A DNA stretch of 64,000 nucleotides, taken from CAVTSA01 sp963790575 (lineage in GTDB: Bacteria; Chloroflexota; Dormibacteria; Dormibacterales; Dormibacteraceae). Under the pieces are notes generated by a model. The model saw nothing but the letters and a program-made list of their open reading frames with translations. It was not told the origin of the DNA and searched no databases. Below are positions 7,870-18,616 of this stretch, in pieces (position 1 is the first letter of the stretch; each line of letters begins with the position of its first letter). A program made the position numbers and the translations under genes. The stretch lies in the NCBI GenBank assembly GCA_963790575.1, contig CAWBPD010000007.1, positions 1-64,000 on the forward strand, in the 5' to 3' direction.

Positions 7870-8543
7870 CGCAGCCTTGCCTCCAGCAGGTCGGCGGCCC
7901 GATAGCGGCCGTTCGCCGGGCGCAGGGACAGCAGGCGTTGGAGCGCCGGCACCGACTCCTCGGGGAGGGGACGGTCGGAGATGTCCTCACCGGGGAAAGC
8001 GGCCTGATGCATGGCGGTGCGCATGTCGCCGGGGTCGAAGGCGTACACGGCGAGGCCCGCTGCCTCCGCGCTCAGCACGTTGAGCAGCTGGTCGAGCGCC
8101 GCCTTCGAGGCTCCGTAGGCGCCCCAGGTCGCATAGGGCTCGCGGGCGGCGTCGCTGCTCAGCCCGACGATGATGCCCTGAGCCCGGCGCAGTGCGGGCA
8201 GCATGGCCTGGACCAGCCCCGCCTGGGCCACCACATTGGTCTCCAGCGTCCGGCGCAGCTCATCGAGGGGGAGCCGCTCCAAGGTGGGGAGGGGGCTGGG
8301 CCCGAGCGTGCCCGCGTTCAGGACCAGCAGGTCGAGGTGACCACCTACGGCCCGCGCCAGCGTCGTCCGATGGTCAGGGTCGGCGATGTCACCCGCCACG
8401 GTCCGGATGCGAGGCCCCGCCACCTGTTGCAGTGGGCCTGCGTGCCGGGCATCGACGACCAGGTCCCAGCCCTCTGCGGCGAGAGCCTCGGTGAGCGCCC
8501 GCCCAAACCCGAGCGAGCCGCCGGTGACGCATGCGATCGGCAT
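7866..8543 (-). CDS. Short-chain dehydrogenase/reductase
   Basis: A classical SDR of about 225 residues. The ATG at 8543 puts the cofactor motif TGGSLGFG at residues 7-14; an upstream ATG at 8561 would add six residues. NAG (LVLNAGTLG) lies near residue 85 and the catalytic Ser/Tyr/Lys set is GLSSDAA, then YGASK near 145. The C-terminal part resembles the benzil reductase/sepiapterin-like branch. It overlaps the queA-like gene and probably shares its transcript. Substrate unknown. Confidence 0.85.
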   Translation of the reverse strand: MPIACVTGGSLGFGRALTEALAAEGWDLVVDARHAGPLQQVAGPRIRTVAGDIADPDHRTTLARAVGGHLDLLVLNAGTLGPSPLPTLERLPLDELRRTLETNVVAQAGLVQAMLPALRRAQGIIVGLSSDAAREPYATWGAYGASKAALDQLLNVLSAEAAGLAVYAFDPGDMRTAMHQAAFPGEDISDRPLPEESVPALQRLLSLRPANGRYRAADLLEARLR

Positions 8544-8655
8544 GACTCGTGCAATTGGCATACCTCGATGGTCGATCCCAACCCCCCCTGCCCGAATCGA
8601 TCTCCCGCCCGATCCCGCCCTCCGTCAAAAGTCCCAACAGGAAGGACCCACCGGG

Positions 8656-9005
8656 GCGCGTTGGTGCACGTGCACCAACGGCCTCCACGGCGTGGGTCAG
8701 GGCGGCGATCCCGACGCGAAGCGCCTCCCGCTCGGCGGCCGTCAGCTCCGCCTCGATCCGCCGGTGGCGCTCGCTCATGAAAGTGGACAGCTCACTGGTC
8801 AGCTCCGGCCCCGAGCGGTGAGCTCGACGCGGACGAAGCGCCGGTTGTCGGCATCCCGGCGGCGGACCACCCAGCCGCCCCGCTCCAGGCCCGCGATCAG
8901 GCGGCCCACCGTGCTCTTCTCGAACCAGAGTCTCCGGCCCAGCTGGCCCTGTGGACGCGGCTTGCGACCCGGCGGTCCCTCGCCATCCTGTGCATGCAGG
9001 ACCTG
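8656..9005 (-). pseudogene. MarR-family regulator remnant (5'-truncated and frameshifted)
   Basis: The winged-helix part is clear: GRRLWFEKSTVGRLIAGLE, then GGWVVRRRDADNRRFVRVELTARG. At 8799-8805 the frame hits a TGA. Restoring one G continues it as RELTSELSTFMSERHRRIEAEL in the neighbouring frame, which is normal for the MarR C-terminal helices. The N-terminal helices are missing: upstream of about 9005 the DNA instead encodes a methyltransferase fragment on the other strand. No own stop is found before the GTGCAC palindrome. A regulator gene that has lost its 5' third and carries a frameshift is almost certainly dead, although the frameshift alone could be a sequencing error. Confidence 0.7.
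8659..8680. repeat. Perfect 22-bp GTGCAC palindrome
   Basis: CGTTGGTGCAC followed directly by its reverse complement. It is the single-copy form of the GGTGCACC repeats seen at 6704, 9390, 26464 and 35952. It falls where the MarR remnant should have its stop codon, and that frame reads through it. Confidence 0.7.
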
Positions 9006-9017
9006 ACCCGGAGCGGC

Positions 9018-9494
9018 GTCTTCCGGGTCCCGATGGCGGCGATCGCGGAACACGGGCGCCCTCCCGCGTACTCAGCGCCGGGGGGGCCGGGCATGTTCTC
9101 TCTGGCCGACCCAGCGAGGATCAACGAGGTGCTGACGGCGTCCGGCTTCGAGCGCGTGGCCTCGACCGGCGTGAACCGGTCCTCAAAGTGGGGCGACGAC
9201 GCCGAGGACGCGGCCGCCTTCTTCCTCGGGTCCGGCCCCGTTCACGCCCTGTTCGCGGACGCCGAGGCGGACACACTGGAACGGGTGCGCGAGGCCATCA
9301 CGGCCGCACTCCGCCCGTACCAGCAGTCCAACGGCGTGCGGCTCTCGCTGGCGGCCTGGCTGGTCACCGCGGTGCGACGAGAGCCCCGATGGTGCACCAC
9401 GGGCCCTAAGAGCGGCGACGAAGGCCCCGATGGTGCACCACCGGGTCCTTCTCGGGTCTTCAGGAGGAGGTGCGGTGCAGGGCCAGGACGGTGA
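9018..9494 (+). pseudogene. SAM-dependent methyltransferase remnant (C-terminal part only)
   Basis: The frame matches only the C-terminal half of class I methyltransferases of the type with FSLADPARINEVLTASGFERV followed by an acidic region (WGDDAEDAAAFFLGSG) and a final AWLVTAVRR. The SAM-binding N-terminal half is absent; coding similarity starts at about 9018, immediately beside the truncated end of the MarR remnant. Similarity stops near 9380. The open frame then runs through the GGTGCACC doublet to a stop at 9494, so the original stop appears lost. It could express only a C-terminal fragment. Confidence 0.65.
9390..9440. repeat. GGTGCACC palindrome doublet, 41-bp period
   Basis: TGGTGCACCA begins at 9390 and at 9431, each preceded by GCCCCGA; the first is followed by CGGGCC and the second by CCGGGTCC. 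It has the same 49-bp core span as the 6704 doublet. It sits between the methyltransferase remnant and the end of the convergent PP2C gene. Confidence 0.75.
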
Positions 9495-10167
9495 CGTTGT
9501 CGTGTGAGAAGCGTTTCTGGATCGCTTCGTCGACCAGCCGCCGGGCCGCCTCCTCGGGGGACGCTCCCTCCAGGAACGCAGGCAGCTCCTCCGGGGTAAC
9601 CACGTCCCAGAGTCCGTCGCAGGCGGCCACCAGCCAGCCATCTTCCAGCTTGCCGGTCCACTCCGAGACCTCACCGGAGACACCGACCGCGGCGAAGTCG
9701 TCGTCGCCCAAGCTGCGGGTCGGCATCAGCCCGTTGCCGGTCGCGAGGTCCATCACGTAGGGCCCGTCGATAACCCCCCCGGCCTCCAGCACGCGCTGGC
9801 GCTCGCGCGGGTTGCTGACGCGGTGCATTTGTGTCACCACCTCGGCGTGCCCATCTGCCACCACGGCCAGTTCGCAGTCACCCAGGTTCGCGACGTGCAG
9901 CTGTGTGCCATCGAGCCGGAACACGACCGCGCAGGCGCCGCTCGGAAGCCGGCGGGAACCCACCTCCAGCCGGCGCAGCGCCTCGCCGGCGGAGAGGTCG
10001 AACAAGCCCGGCAGAGCCGCCGCAGCGTACTCGGAGACCTCCTCACCCCGGTGCCCGTCGAACACGCCGCCCCACGCGGTGTGACCGGTGACGGACAGCA
10101 CGTGCCGGTCCTCCATCGTCGGTCGCGGCCCCTGCCGGCCGAGCGCGAAGGCATCTATCCGGGGCAT
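9460..10167 (-). CDS. PP2C-family serine/threonine protein phosphatase
   Basis: 235 residues with the metal-dependent phosphatase motifs in order: MEDRHV (near 18), FDGHRG (near 37), NLGDCEL (near 95), ACDGLWDVV (near 185) and DNVTVL (near 225). These supply the Asp ligands for two Mn/Mg ions. It is a compact catalytic domain without sensor or membrane parts. It would dephosphorylate Ser/Thr-phosphorylated proteins; no kinase is nearby. It lies downstream of lon on the same strand, separated by an inverted repeat, so it is probably its own transcription unit. Confidence 0.9.
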   Translation of the reverse strand: MPRIDAFALGRQGPRPTMEDRHVLSVTGHTAWGGVFDGHRGEEVSEYAAAALPGLFDLSAGEALRRLEVGSRRLPSGACAVVFRLDGTQLHVANLGDCELAVVADGHAEVVTQMHRVSNPRERQRVLEAGGVIDGPYVMDLATGNGLMPTRSLGDDDFAAVGVSGEVSEWTGKLEDGWLVAACDGLWDVVTPEELPAFLEGASPEEAARRLVDEAIQKRFSHDNVTVLALHRTSS

Positions 10168-10202
10168 AGCCGTCCCACCTTACACAAGGCGCTGAGAGGG
10201 CC

Positions 10203-10258
10203 GTCTCTCCACATTCCGGCCCTTCCCGGCCCCGCGTAGCCCCGGAGTGTGGAGAAAC
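10203..10258. repeat. Fixed-geometry inverted repeat (50-bp type)
   Basis: Outer motif TCTCCACA (10206-10213) pairs with TGTGGAGA (10248-10255), a 50-bp span, with TAGC at 10237 (offset +31). Its arms are near-identical to those at 4530. It lies 70 bp past the lon stop and 35 bp upstream of the PP2C start, so a terminator for lon is the simplest reading. Confidence 0.8.
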
Positions 10259-10328
10259 GCACCCCGAAACGGGCGCCCCTCCCGGAGATGGGGAGGGGCG
10301 CCTCGGGGGTAGGGGTGAGTGTCTTATC

Positions 10329-12671
<2,343 letters not shown>

Positions 12672-12728
12672 CTAGTTCCTAGCTCTCCTCATTGCGGTGG
12701 ATACCCACCCAGACGAGAATGGAAACTC

Positions 12729-13655
12729 ATGCCGAAGACCGTTGCTTCCCGGGCCAAGGTGCTCGCGGGTATCGACCTCGGTGGGACTCAGGTGCGGGTT
12801 GTCTTCGGCAACGCGCGCGGCGAGATCCTGGGCGCGGCGCGAACCCAAACCAAGTCCCTGGGCACCCCACGCCGGGTGGTGGACTGGGTCGGTGCACAGG
12901 CACACCGTCACCACGTCGACCTGAAGATGGCCGCCATCGGAGCGCCCGGGCCGGTCGAACCCCGGAGCGGGATGCTCATCAACCCGCCCAATCTGGGCGA
13001 TCCCCGCCACTGGTACAACGTCCCGATCACCGAGCTTCTGCGGGTGGAACTCGGTTGCCCGGTGCAGCTGCAGAACGACGCCAACCTGGCGGGCCTGGGG
13101 GAGTTCCACCAGGGCGCCGGCCGGGGGACCCGCGACATGGTCTACATCACCTGGAGTACGGGGGTGGGGGCAGGGGTGGTGCTCGACGGCGGGCTGATCG
13201 ACGGCCCCCACGGCTCCGCGGGCGAGGTCGGTCACATGATCATCGATCCCGACGGACCCGTTTGCGGATGCGGTCAGCGCGGCTGCGTCGAGGCCATCTG
13301 CAGCGGCGCCAACATCCAGAAGCGGTACGGGATCCCCACCAAGGAACTGCTGGAGGCGGCGGCCGAGGGCGACCAGCACGGGGTCCACGTGGCAGACGAG
13401 ATGGCGACCGCGATGGGTGTCGCCTTGATCAACGTCTCCAACCTCTACGACCCCGAGATGATCGTGATCGGCGGTGGCATCACGCAGTCCTGGCGGGTCC
13501 TGCAGCCGCGGATGATGAAGGTTCTGCGCTCGTCGCCCTTCATCACCCCGCGCCGCCGGCCCCGCGTGCGCAAGGCGACGCTCGGTACCCGCGTCGGCGA
13601 GGTGGGCGCGATCGAGTGGGCGCGCACCTGGTACGAGCGCGGGCTGGGCGACTAG
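12729..13655 (+). CDS. ROK-family sugar kinase (glucokinase-like)
   Basis: 308 residues from the ATG at 12729. The phosphate-binding motif AGIDLGGTQ is at residues 13-21, the catalytic region LQNDANLAGLGE near 115, GEVGHM near 165, and the zinc-binding CGCGQRGCVE near 178. This is the ROK kinase architecture with no N-terminal DNA-binding domain, so it is an enzyme rather than a NagC-type repressor. The likely reaction is ATP-dependent phosphorylation of glucose or a related hexose. It is the first gene of a run with the YdeI-like gene (2 bp gap) and the acyl-CoA ligase (overlap). Confidence 0.88.
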   Translation: MPKTVASRAKVLAGIDLGGTQVRVVFGNARGEILGAARTQTKSLGTPRRVVDWVGAQAHRHHVDLKMAAIGAPGPVEPRSGMLINPPNLGDPRHWYNVPITELLRVELGCPVQLQNDANLAGLGEFHQGAGRGTRDMVYITWSTGVGAGVVLDGGLIDGPHGSAGEVGHMIIDPDGPVCGCGQRGCVEAICSGANIQKRYGIPTKELLEAAAEGDQHGVHVADEMATAMGVALINVSNLYDPEMIVIGGGITQSWRVLQPRMMKVLRSSPFITPRRRPRVRKATLGTRVGEVGAIEWARTWYERGLGD

Positions 13656-13657
13656 AG

Positions 13658-14230
13658 GTGCCGGCCGAGGAACCGGTCCTGCGCTTCCCGGACGGCGCCG
13701 CCTTCGGAGCCTGGCTGGAGGCGCATCACGCGACCGCGGCCGGGGTGCGCGTGGAGTTCGCCAAGCGCGGGAACCCCACGGCTTCGGTGAACTACGACCA
13801 AGCTCTGCGGCAGGCGCTCCGCTACGGCTGGATCGACACGCAGGTCGGCACCGGGCCTGACGGGTGGTATCGGCAGCGGTTCACGCCCCGGCGCCGCAAG
13901 AGCCGCTGGTCGAGACGCAACTGCGAGCTGGCGGAAGAGCTGATCGCGAGCGGTGAGATGAAGCCCGCCGGGCTCGCTCAGGTTGAGGCGGCCAGGGCGG
14001 ACGGCCGCTGGGAGCTGGCCTATCCCGGGCCTCGCACCGCGGCCGTGCCCGAGGATCTCCAGCGCGAGCTGGACCGGGATCCCGAGGCAGCCGCCTTCTT
14101 CGCCGGCCTCTCGAGCCAGAACCGGTACGCGATCCTGTACCGGCTGCAGGAGGCCCGGCGACCCGAGACCAGGGCCCGGCGCCTGGCCACGTTCATGGAC
14201 ATGCTGCGCCGCCGGGAGACCGTGCATTGA
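13658..14230 (+). CDS. YdeI/OmpD-associated family protein
   Basis: 190 residues from GTG 13658, just after the ROK kinase stop; the frame is open upstream but without similarity. FPDGAAFGAWLEAHHATAAGVRVEFAK opens the YdeI family pattern, followed by ALRQALRYGWIDTQVG, YRQRFTPRRRKSRWSRRN and, near the C-terminus, FFAGLSSQNRYAILYRL. The family is widespread and mainly uncharacterised, linked in Salmonella to cationic-peptide resistance. It is cytosolic, with no signal peptide. Its stop overlaps the TTG start of the following acyl-CoA ligase. Confidence 0.8.
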   Translation: MPAEEPVLRFPDGAAFGAWLEAHHATAAGVRVEFAKRGNPTASVNYDQALRQALRYGWIDTQVGTGPDGWYRQRFTPRRRKSRWSRRNCELAEELIASGEMKPAGLAQVEAARADGRWELAYPGPRTAAVPEDLQRELDRDPEAAAFFAGLSSQNRYAILYRLQEARRPETRARRLATFMDMLRRRETVH

Positions 14231-15885
14231 CGCACCCCTGGCTGGCTCAGTACCCGCCCGGTGTCCCTCCCACCCTGACGCCCCCGCACGCTACCTTGCT
14301 CGACGCGCTCGATGCTCAGGTGCGATCCCGTCCGGATGCGCCCGCGCTGCGCTATTTCGGCCGGGTGCTGACCTGGTCCGAGCTGGACCGCGAGGTCACG
14401 GCCCTGGCGGCTGCGTTGGTGGAACGGGGAGTGAGCGCGGGCGACCGGGTCGCGCTGCTGCTCCAGAGCGTCCCACAGTTTCCTGTCGCCGTCCTCGCCA
14501 CCTGGCGGCTGGGCGGGGCGGTGCTGCCCCTGAACCCGATGCTGCACGCCCTCGAGGTGCGTTATCACCTGCAGGACTCTGGCGCGGTCGCGCTGGTCGC
14601 GCTCGACTCGCTGTACCGGGAGGCGGGTGAGGAGGGCGCCCGTGGCACCAGCGTCCGCTGCGCCGTGGTCACCGGCGATCTCGACTACGCGGGCGACGAA
14701 CCGGTGCCGGCGGTGGTGGCGCCTGGGCCACCGGTCGACGGAGCCCCGCGCTTTCTCGACCTGGTGGCGGCGCCTGCGGAGGCCACCCGACCCCTCCCGC
14801 CGCCGGCCCCGGACGGTCTGGCCATGCTCGGTTACACCTCTGGCACCACCGGCCGCCCCAAGGGCGCCATGATCACGCACGCCAACCTGGTCCACCAGGC
14901 CGACGTCTACCGGGTCTGGTGCGGGATCGGCCCCGAGGACCGGATCTTCGCCGCCGCGCCTCTCTTCCACATCACCGGGATGGTGGGCCACCTTGGGCTG
15001 TCCCTGGTCTCCGGCGCCAAACTGGTGCTCGCCCACCGCTTCCAAGGGCCGGAGACGCTGCGCCAGATCGAGCGCCACCGCTGCACCTTCACCGTGTGCG
15101 CGATCACCGCCTACCTGGCCATGCTGCAGGCGTTGGACGCGGAGCCGCACGACCTGTCGTCGCTGCGCGTGGCGCAGTCGGGCGGCGCGCCCGTGTCGCC
15201 GGCCACGGTGCAGCGGTTCCAGGAGCGGACCGGCGTCGAGATCCGCAACGTCTACGGCCTCACCGAGACCACGTCGCCCTCGCACGCCGCCCCGCTCGAT
15301 CGGCCGACGCCGGTCGACGCCGAGTCGGGTGCGCTCTCGGTCGGCGTGCCGGTCCCCGGTCACGAACAGCGGGTGGTGGACCTGGAGTCGGGCGAAGAGG
15401 TCCCGGTGGGGACGCTGGGCGAGCTGTGGACGCGAGGGCCGGGCGTGGTCGGCGGATACTGGCACCGCCCCGAGGCCACCGCCGCCACCTTCACCGACGG
15501 TTTTCTCCACACCGGCGACGTGGGAAGGGTGGACGCTCAGGGCTGGTTCTACCTCGTCGACCGGGCCAAGGACATGATCAACGTCTCGGGGTACAAGGTC
15601 TGGCCGCGGGAGGTGGAGGACTATCTGTACGAACACCCGGCCGTGCGCGAGGCGGCGGTGGTGGGCGCGCCTGACCCCTACCGGGGGGAGACGGTGGTCG
15701 CGTTCGTCGCTCTCCGCGAGGGCACCGCCACCGGCCCGGCCGACCTGCTCGCCTTCTGCCGGCAGCGCATGGCGGCGTACAAGTGCCCGCACCGGATCGA
15801 GATCGTTGTCGAGCTCCCCAAGACGGCGACCGGCAAGTTCCTGCGCCGCGAGCTGCGCGAGCGGGTGGCCCGAGACCCGCGCTGA
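14227..15885 (+). CDS. AMP-dependent acyl-CoA synthetase/ligase
   Basis: 552 residues starting at a TTG inside the overlap with the YdeI-like stop. Adenylation motifs are intact: GYTSGTTGRPKGAMITH (near 200), VYGLTETTSPS (near 343), the hinge with DRAKDMINVSGYKVWPREVE (near 445) and the catalytic Lys in KTATGKFLRREL near the C-terminus. It converts a carboxylic acid plus ATP and CoA to an acyl-CoA; the chain length cannot be told from sequence. A second ligase of the same superfamily lies at 27183-28832. A 42-bp tandem repeat starts 11 bp after the stop. Confidence 0.9.
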   Translation: MTHPWLAQYPPGVPPTLTPPHATLLDALDAQVRSRPDAPALRYFGRVLTWSELDREVTALAAALVERGVSAGDRVALLLQSVPQFPVAVLATWRLGGAVLPLNPMLHALEVRYHLQDSGAVALVALDSLYREAGEEGARGTSVRCAVVTGDLDYAGDEPVPAVVAPGPPVDGAPRFLDLVAAPAEATRPLPPPAPDGLAMLGYTSGTTGRPKGAMITHANLVHQADVYRVWCGIGPEDRIFAAAPLFHITGMVGHLGLSLVSGAKLVLAHRFQGPETLRQIERHRCTFTVCAITAYLAMLQALDAEPHDLSSLRVAQSGGAPVSPATVQRFQERTGVEIRNVYGLTETTSPSHAAPLDRPTPVDAESGALSVGVPVPGHEQRVVDLESGEEVPVGTLGELWTRGPGVVGGYWHRPEATAATFTDGFLHTGDVGRVDAQGWFYLVDRAKDMINVSGYKVWPREVEDYLYEHPAVREAAVVGAPDPYRGETVVAFVALREGTATGPADLLAFCRQRMAAYKCPHRIEIVVELPKTATGKFLRRELRERVARDPR

Positions 15886-15896
15886 ACGGGCGTCAG

Positions 15897-15980
15897 CCGG
15901 CGCCGCGCATCCCCAAGTGCCGGCACTCAGGGCCTCCACCGGCGCCGCGCATCCCCAAGTGCCGGCACTCAGGGCCTCCA
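15897..15980. repeat. Two tandem 42-bp units with AGTGCCGGCACT palindrome
   Basis: Units 15897-15938 and 15939-15980 are identical. Each contains the 12-bp palindrome AGTGCCGGCACT followed by CAGGGCC. The palindrome cores give the same 50-bp span as the inverted-repeat family. Read on the minus strand, AGGCCC falls at offset +32, as in the copy at 4530. It sits after the acyl-CoA ligase and before the CCA enzyme. Confidence 0.85.
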
Positions 15981-16042
15981 CCAGGCGCACGCTCGCCGGT
16001 CGAGAGATGGGTGTGGTCGGGCTCCTTCCTACGATGGGTCGG

Positions 16043-17401
16043 ATGACCGATCCCGTCGTGCGCCGGCTGGACGTCGCTCAGGACGGTGCCTTCCAGGTGC
16101 TGCGGCGCGTCGCCTCGGAGACGGGCGCTGAGATCTGGGTGGTGGGTGGGTATGTGCGCGACCATCTCCTCGGCCTGACCCGGCACCCCGACCTCGACGT
16201 GGTCGTGGTGGGGGTGCCAGCCGGTGTCGTCTCCGCGCGCTTCGCCCAGGTCGCCGGCGCGCCTCCCCCTGCCAGCTTCCCCCGCTTCGGCACCGCGCAG
16301 GTGACCTGGGATGGACGTCAGCTCGAGTTCGTGGGCGCCCGCCGCGAGAGCTACCGCGCCCACTCGCGCAAGCCCGACGTGGAAGCGGCGACGCTGGAGG
16401 AGGACCTGGCCCGCCGCGACTTCACCGTCAACGCGCTGTACTGCGATCTGGACGGAGGGGTCCGCGACCCCTTCCATGGCCTGGCCGACCTCGACGCGCG
16501 GATGCTCCGCACACCAGTCGACCCCGAGGTCACGTTCCGCGACGACCCGCTCCGGATGCTCCGCGGCGTGCGTTTCGCGGCGACGCTGGGGTTCGATCTC
16601 GCGCCGGACGCGCTGGGGGCGATGGAGACGCTGGCTGACCGGTTGCGACCGCCCGTGGTCTCCGCCGAGCGGGTCGCCGACGAGTTCTGGAAGATGCTCC
16701 TCTCGCCGCGGCCACGGCTCGCGCTGGAGCTGCTCGACCGGCACCGGCTGCTCCCCCAGGTGCTCCCTGAGCTCTCGGCGACCCACGGCGTGGTGCAGGG
16801 CGGGTATCACCAGGACGACGTCTTCCACCACACGCTGCGGACGGTGGAACTGACGCCTGCTGATTTGACGCTTCGACTGGCGGCGCTCTTCCACGACCTG
16901 GGCAAGCCGGCCACCGCGTATCGCGGCGGCTTCCCCGGTCATGAGGAGGCGGGCGCGGAGCTGGCGACCGAGGCTCTCACCCGCCTGCGCCTCTCGGGAG
17001 CCAGGACACAGGCGGTGGCGCGGCTGGTCCTCCTCCATCTGCGGCCCGTCTACTACGAGCCGGCATGGACGGACGGGGCGGTGCGCCGCCTCGCCCGCGC
17101 GGCGGGAGAGGACATCTGGCGGCTGCTGGACCTGGCTCGCGCCGACATCCGTGCCTCCTCCTATCCGCATCCGGAGAAGATTGACGCGCTCGCCGACCGG
17201 CTCCGGGCGCTGCTCGCCGAGCGGCCCGACCGCTTCCGCCTGCCCCTCTCCGGCGACGACATCATGAAAGCACTTGGTCTTGGCCCCGGACCCGAGGTGG
17301 GCCGCCTCAAGGCGGAGCTGGAGGAACTGGTGCTGGACGGTGTCCTGCCCGCCGACCGGGACGTCCTGCTGAGGCACCTCACGAGTCGCCCGCCCGCATA
17401 G
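16043..17401 (+). CDS. CCA tRNA nucleotidyltransferase with HD domain
   Basis: 452 residues. The head domain of class II nucleotidyltransferases is at the N-terminus (VVGGYVRDHLLG near 35, then HPDLDVVVV), followed by RRDFTVNALYCDLDGGVRDPF near 130 and the RMLRGVRFAATLGF neck near 175. A C-terminal HD phosphohydrolase (LAALFHDLGKPATA near 285) follows. The build adds or repairs the 3' CCA of tRNA; some relatives add only part of it or act as poly(A) polymerase. ATG 16043 was chosen over 16034 because homology starts there. It is followed 31 bp later by the lactonase. Confidence 0.9.
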   Translation: MTDPVVRRLDVAQDGAFQVLRRVASETGAEIWVVGGYVRDHLLGLTRHPDLDVVVVGVPAGVVSARFAQVAGAPPPASFPRFGTAQVTWDGRQLEFVGARRESYRAHSRKPDVEAATLEEDLARRDFTVNALYCDLDGGVRDPFHGLADLDARMLRTPVDPEVTFRDDPLRMLRGVRFAATLGFDLAPDALGAMETLADRLRPPVVSAERVADEFWKMLLSPRPRLALELLDRHRLLPQVLPELSATHGVVQGGYHQDDVFHHTLRTVELTPADLTLRLAALFHDLGKPATAYRGGFPGHEEAGAELATEALTRLRLSGARTQAVARLVLLHLRPVYYEPAWTDGAVRRLARAAGEDIWRLLDLARADIRASSYPHPEKIDALADRLRALLAERPDRFRLPLSGDDIMKALGLGPGPEVGRLKAELEELVLDGVLPADRDVLLRHLTSRPPA

Positions 17402-17432
17402 GCGCACGGCGCCGCCAACTACCCTGAGCGCC

Positions 17433-18521
17433 ATGCCCGACTCCAAGATGCTTTCGCTGCTGGTCGGAACCTACACCGCGCCCCAGGGCCGGGGCGAGGG
17501 CGTGGTCCGGATCGAGCTCGCCACCGAGCACGGCACGCTGCGCCGCGGAGTGGGAGCCGCCGCCGCATCCAGCCCCAGCTTCGTCTCCGTCTCACCGGCC
17601 GGCACGCAGGCTTACGCGGTCAGCGAGGTGGACAGCGTTGAAGGCCGGCCGACCGGGGCTCTGGTCTCGCTTTCACTGGACGACGGCGGACTGGCGCTCA
17701 CGGGAACCGTGGAGACGGGAAGCGCCGGACCGTGCCACGTCGCGGTCGCGCCCGGCGGACGCCACGCGGTGGTGTCCAACTACCAGGGGGGCGCGGTGAG
17801 CGTGGTCGCGCTCGAACGGGACGGCCCGGTCCGCGAGCGAACCGACCTGGTCCAGCACCACGGATCCAGCGTGGATCCGGACCGCCAGAGCGAGGCCCAC
17901 GCCCACTCGGCGACGTTCGATCCGAGCGGAGAGCGGATGCTGGTCTGCGACCTCGGGCTCGACAAAGTCATCGTGTACCGACTGGACCCGGGCGCCGGAC
18001 GGCTGCAGGCCCTCCCCCAACTGGACATCACCACCCCGGCCGGCACCGGCCCACGGCATCTGGACTTCGCGCCCGGCGGGCGGCGGCTTTTCGTCGCGGG
18101 CGAGCTGAATTCGACGCTCCTCGTCTACGACCACGATCCCGAGTCCGGCGAAACCCGGGGACAGCAGGTCGCGAGCACGCTCGGCGAGTCGGTGCCGGAA
18201 CGGCGGAACTACCCGGCCGACATCCATGTCCATCCCACCGGTCGTTTCGTCTACGTGTCCAATCGAGGTCTGGACTCGATCGCCGTTTTCGGGATCGACG
18301 AGCGGGATGGCCGGGCTGAGTTGGTGGCCAACCATCCGGGCGGCGGGCAGTGTCCGCGCAACTTCGCGATCGACCCCACGGGGCGCCTCCTGCTCTGCGC
18401 CAACCAGCAGTCGGACAACGTGGTCCCGTTCTGGATCGACCCTGCAACTGGCCTGCTCACGCAGGCGGCCGAGCCCCTGGAGCTGCGGTCCCCGGTCTGC
18501 CTGCGCTTCCTGGGTGCGTGA
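17433..18521 (+). CDS. Lactonase-family (6-phosphogluconolactonase-type) beta-propeller protein
   Basis: 362 residues arranged as a seven-bladed propeller, with typical blade motifs LLVGTYT, GPCHVAVAPGGRHAVVSNYQGGAV, AHAHSATFDP, TGPRHLDFAPGGRRLFV and IHVHPTGRFVYVSNRG. Members include the YbhE/Pgl type that hydrolyses 6-phosphogluconolactone in the pentose phosphate pathway, and muconate cycloisomerases. There is no signal peptide, so it is cytosolic. A GC hairpin follows the stop. Confidence 0.87.
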   Translation: MPDSKMLSLLVGTYTAPQGRGEGVVRIELATEHGTLRRGVGAAAASSPSFVSVSPAGTQAYAVSEVDSVEGRPTGALVSLSLDDGGLALTGTVETGSAGPCHVAVAPGGRHAVVSNYQGGAVSVVALERDGPVRERTDLVQHHGSSVDPDRQSEAHAHSATFDPSGERMLVCDLGLDKVIVYRLDPGAGRLQALPQLDITTPAGTGPRHLDFAPGGRRLFVAGELNSTLLVYDHDPESGETRGQQVASTLGESVPERRNYPADIHVHPTGRFVYVSNRGLDSIAVFGIDERDGRAELVANHPGGGQCPRNFAIDPTGRLLLCANQQSDNVVPFWIDPATGLLTQAAEPLELRSPVCLRFLGA

Positions 18522-18531
18522 GGGACGAGCA

Positions 18532-18559
18532 CGCCGCCGGCCCGGGAGGACCGGCGGCG
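18532..18559. terminator. GC-rich hairpin between convergent genes
   Basis: A perfect 9-bp stem (CGCCGCCGG with CCGGCGGCG) around a 10-nt loop, 11 bp after the lactonase stop and before the end of the convergent HtrA-like gene. No T-tract follows. It is smaller than the 50-bp inverted repeats found elsewhere. Confidence 0.6.
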
Positions 18560-18616
18560 CGGGATAGGGGGAGTGCCGGCGGTCGCGGATGTGGCGACCG
18601 CCGGGTTCGTTGTCGA

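Noticed and set aside
10203..10258. Classic rho-independent terminator for lon.
   Set aside because: No run of T follows the stem on the minus strand. A termination role is still possible, but the conventional signal is absent and the geometry is shared by seven other loci.
14020..15990. A 656-codon minus-strand frame opposite the acyl-CoA ligase and YdeI-like gene.
   Set aside because: It is a complement shadow. It includes tandem-repeat sequence translated as repeated AXTW-like units, and has no domain.
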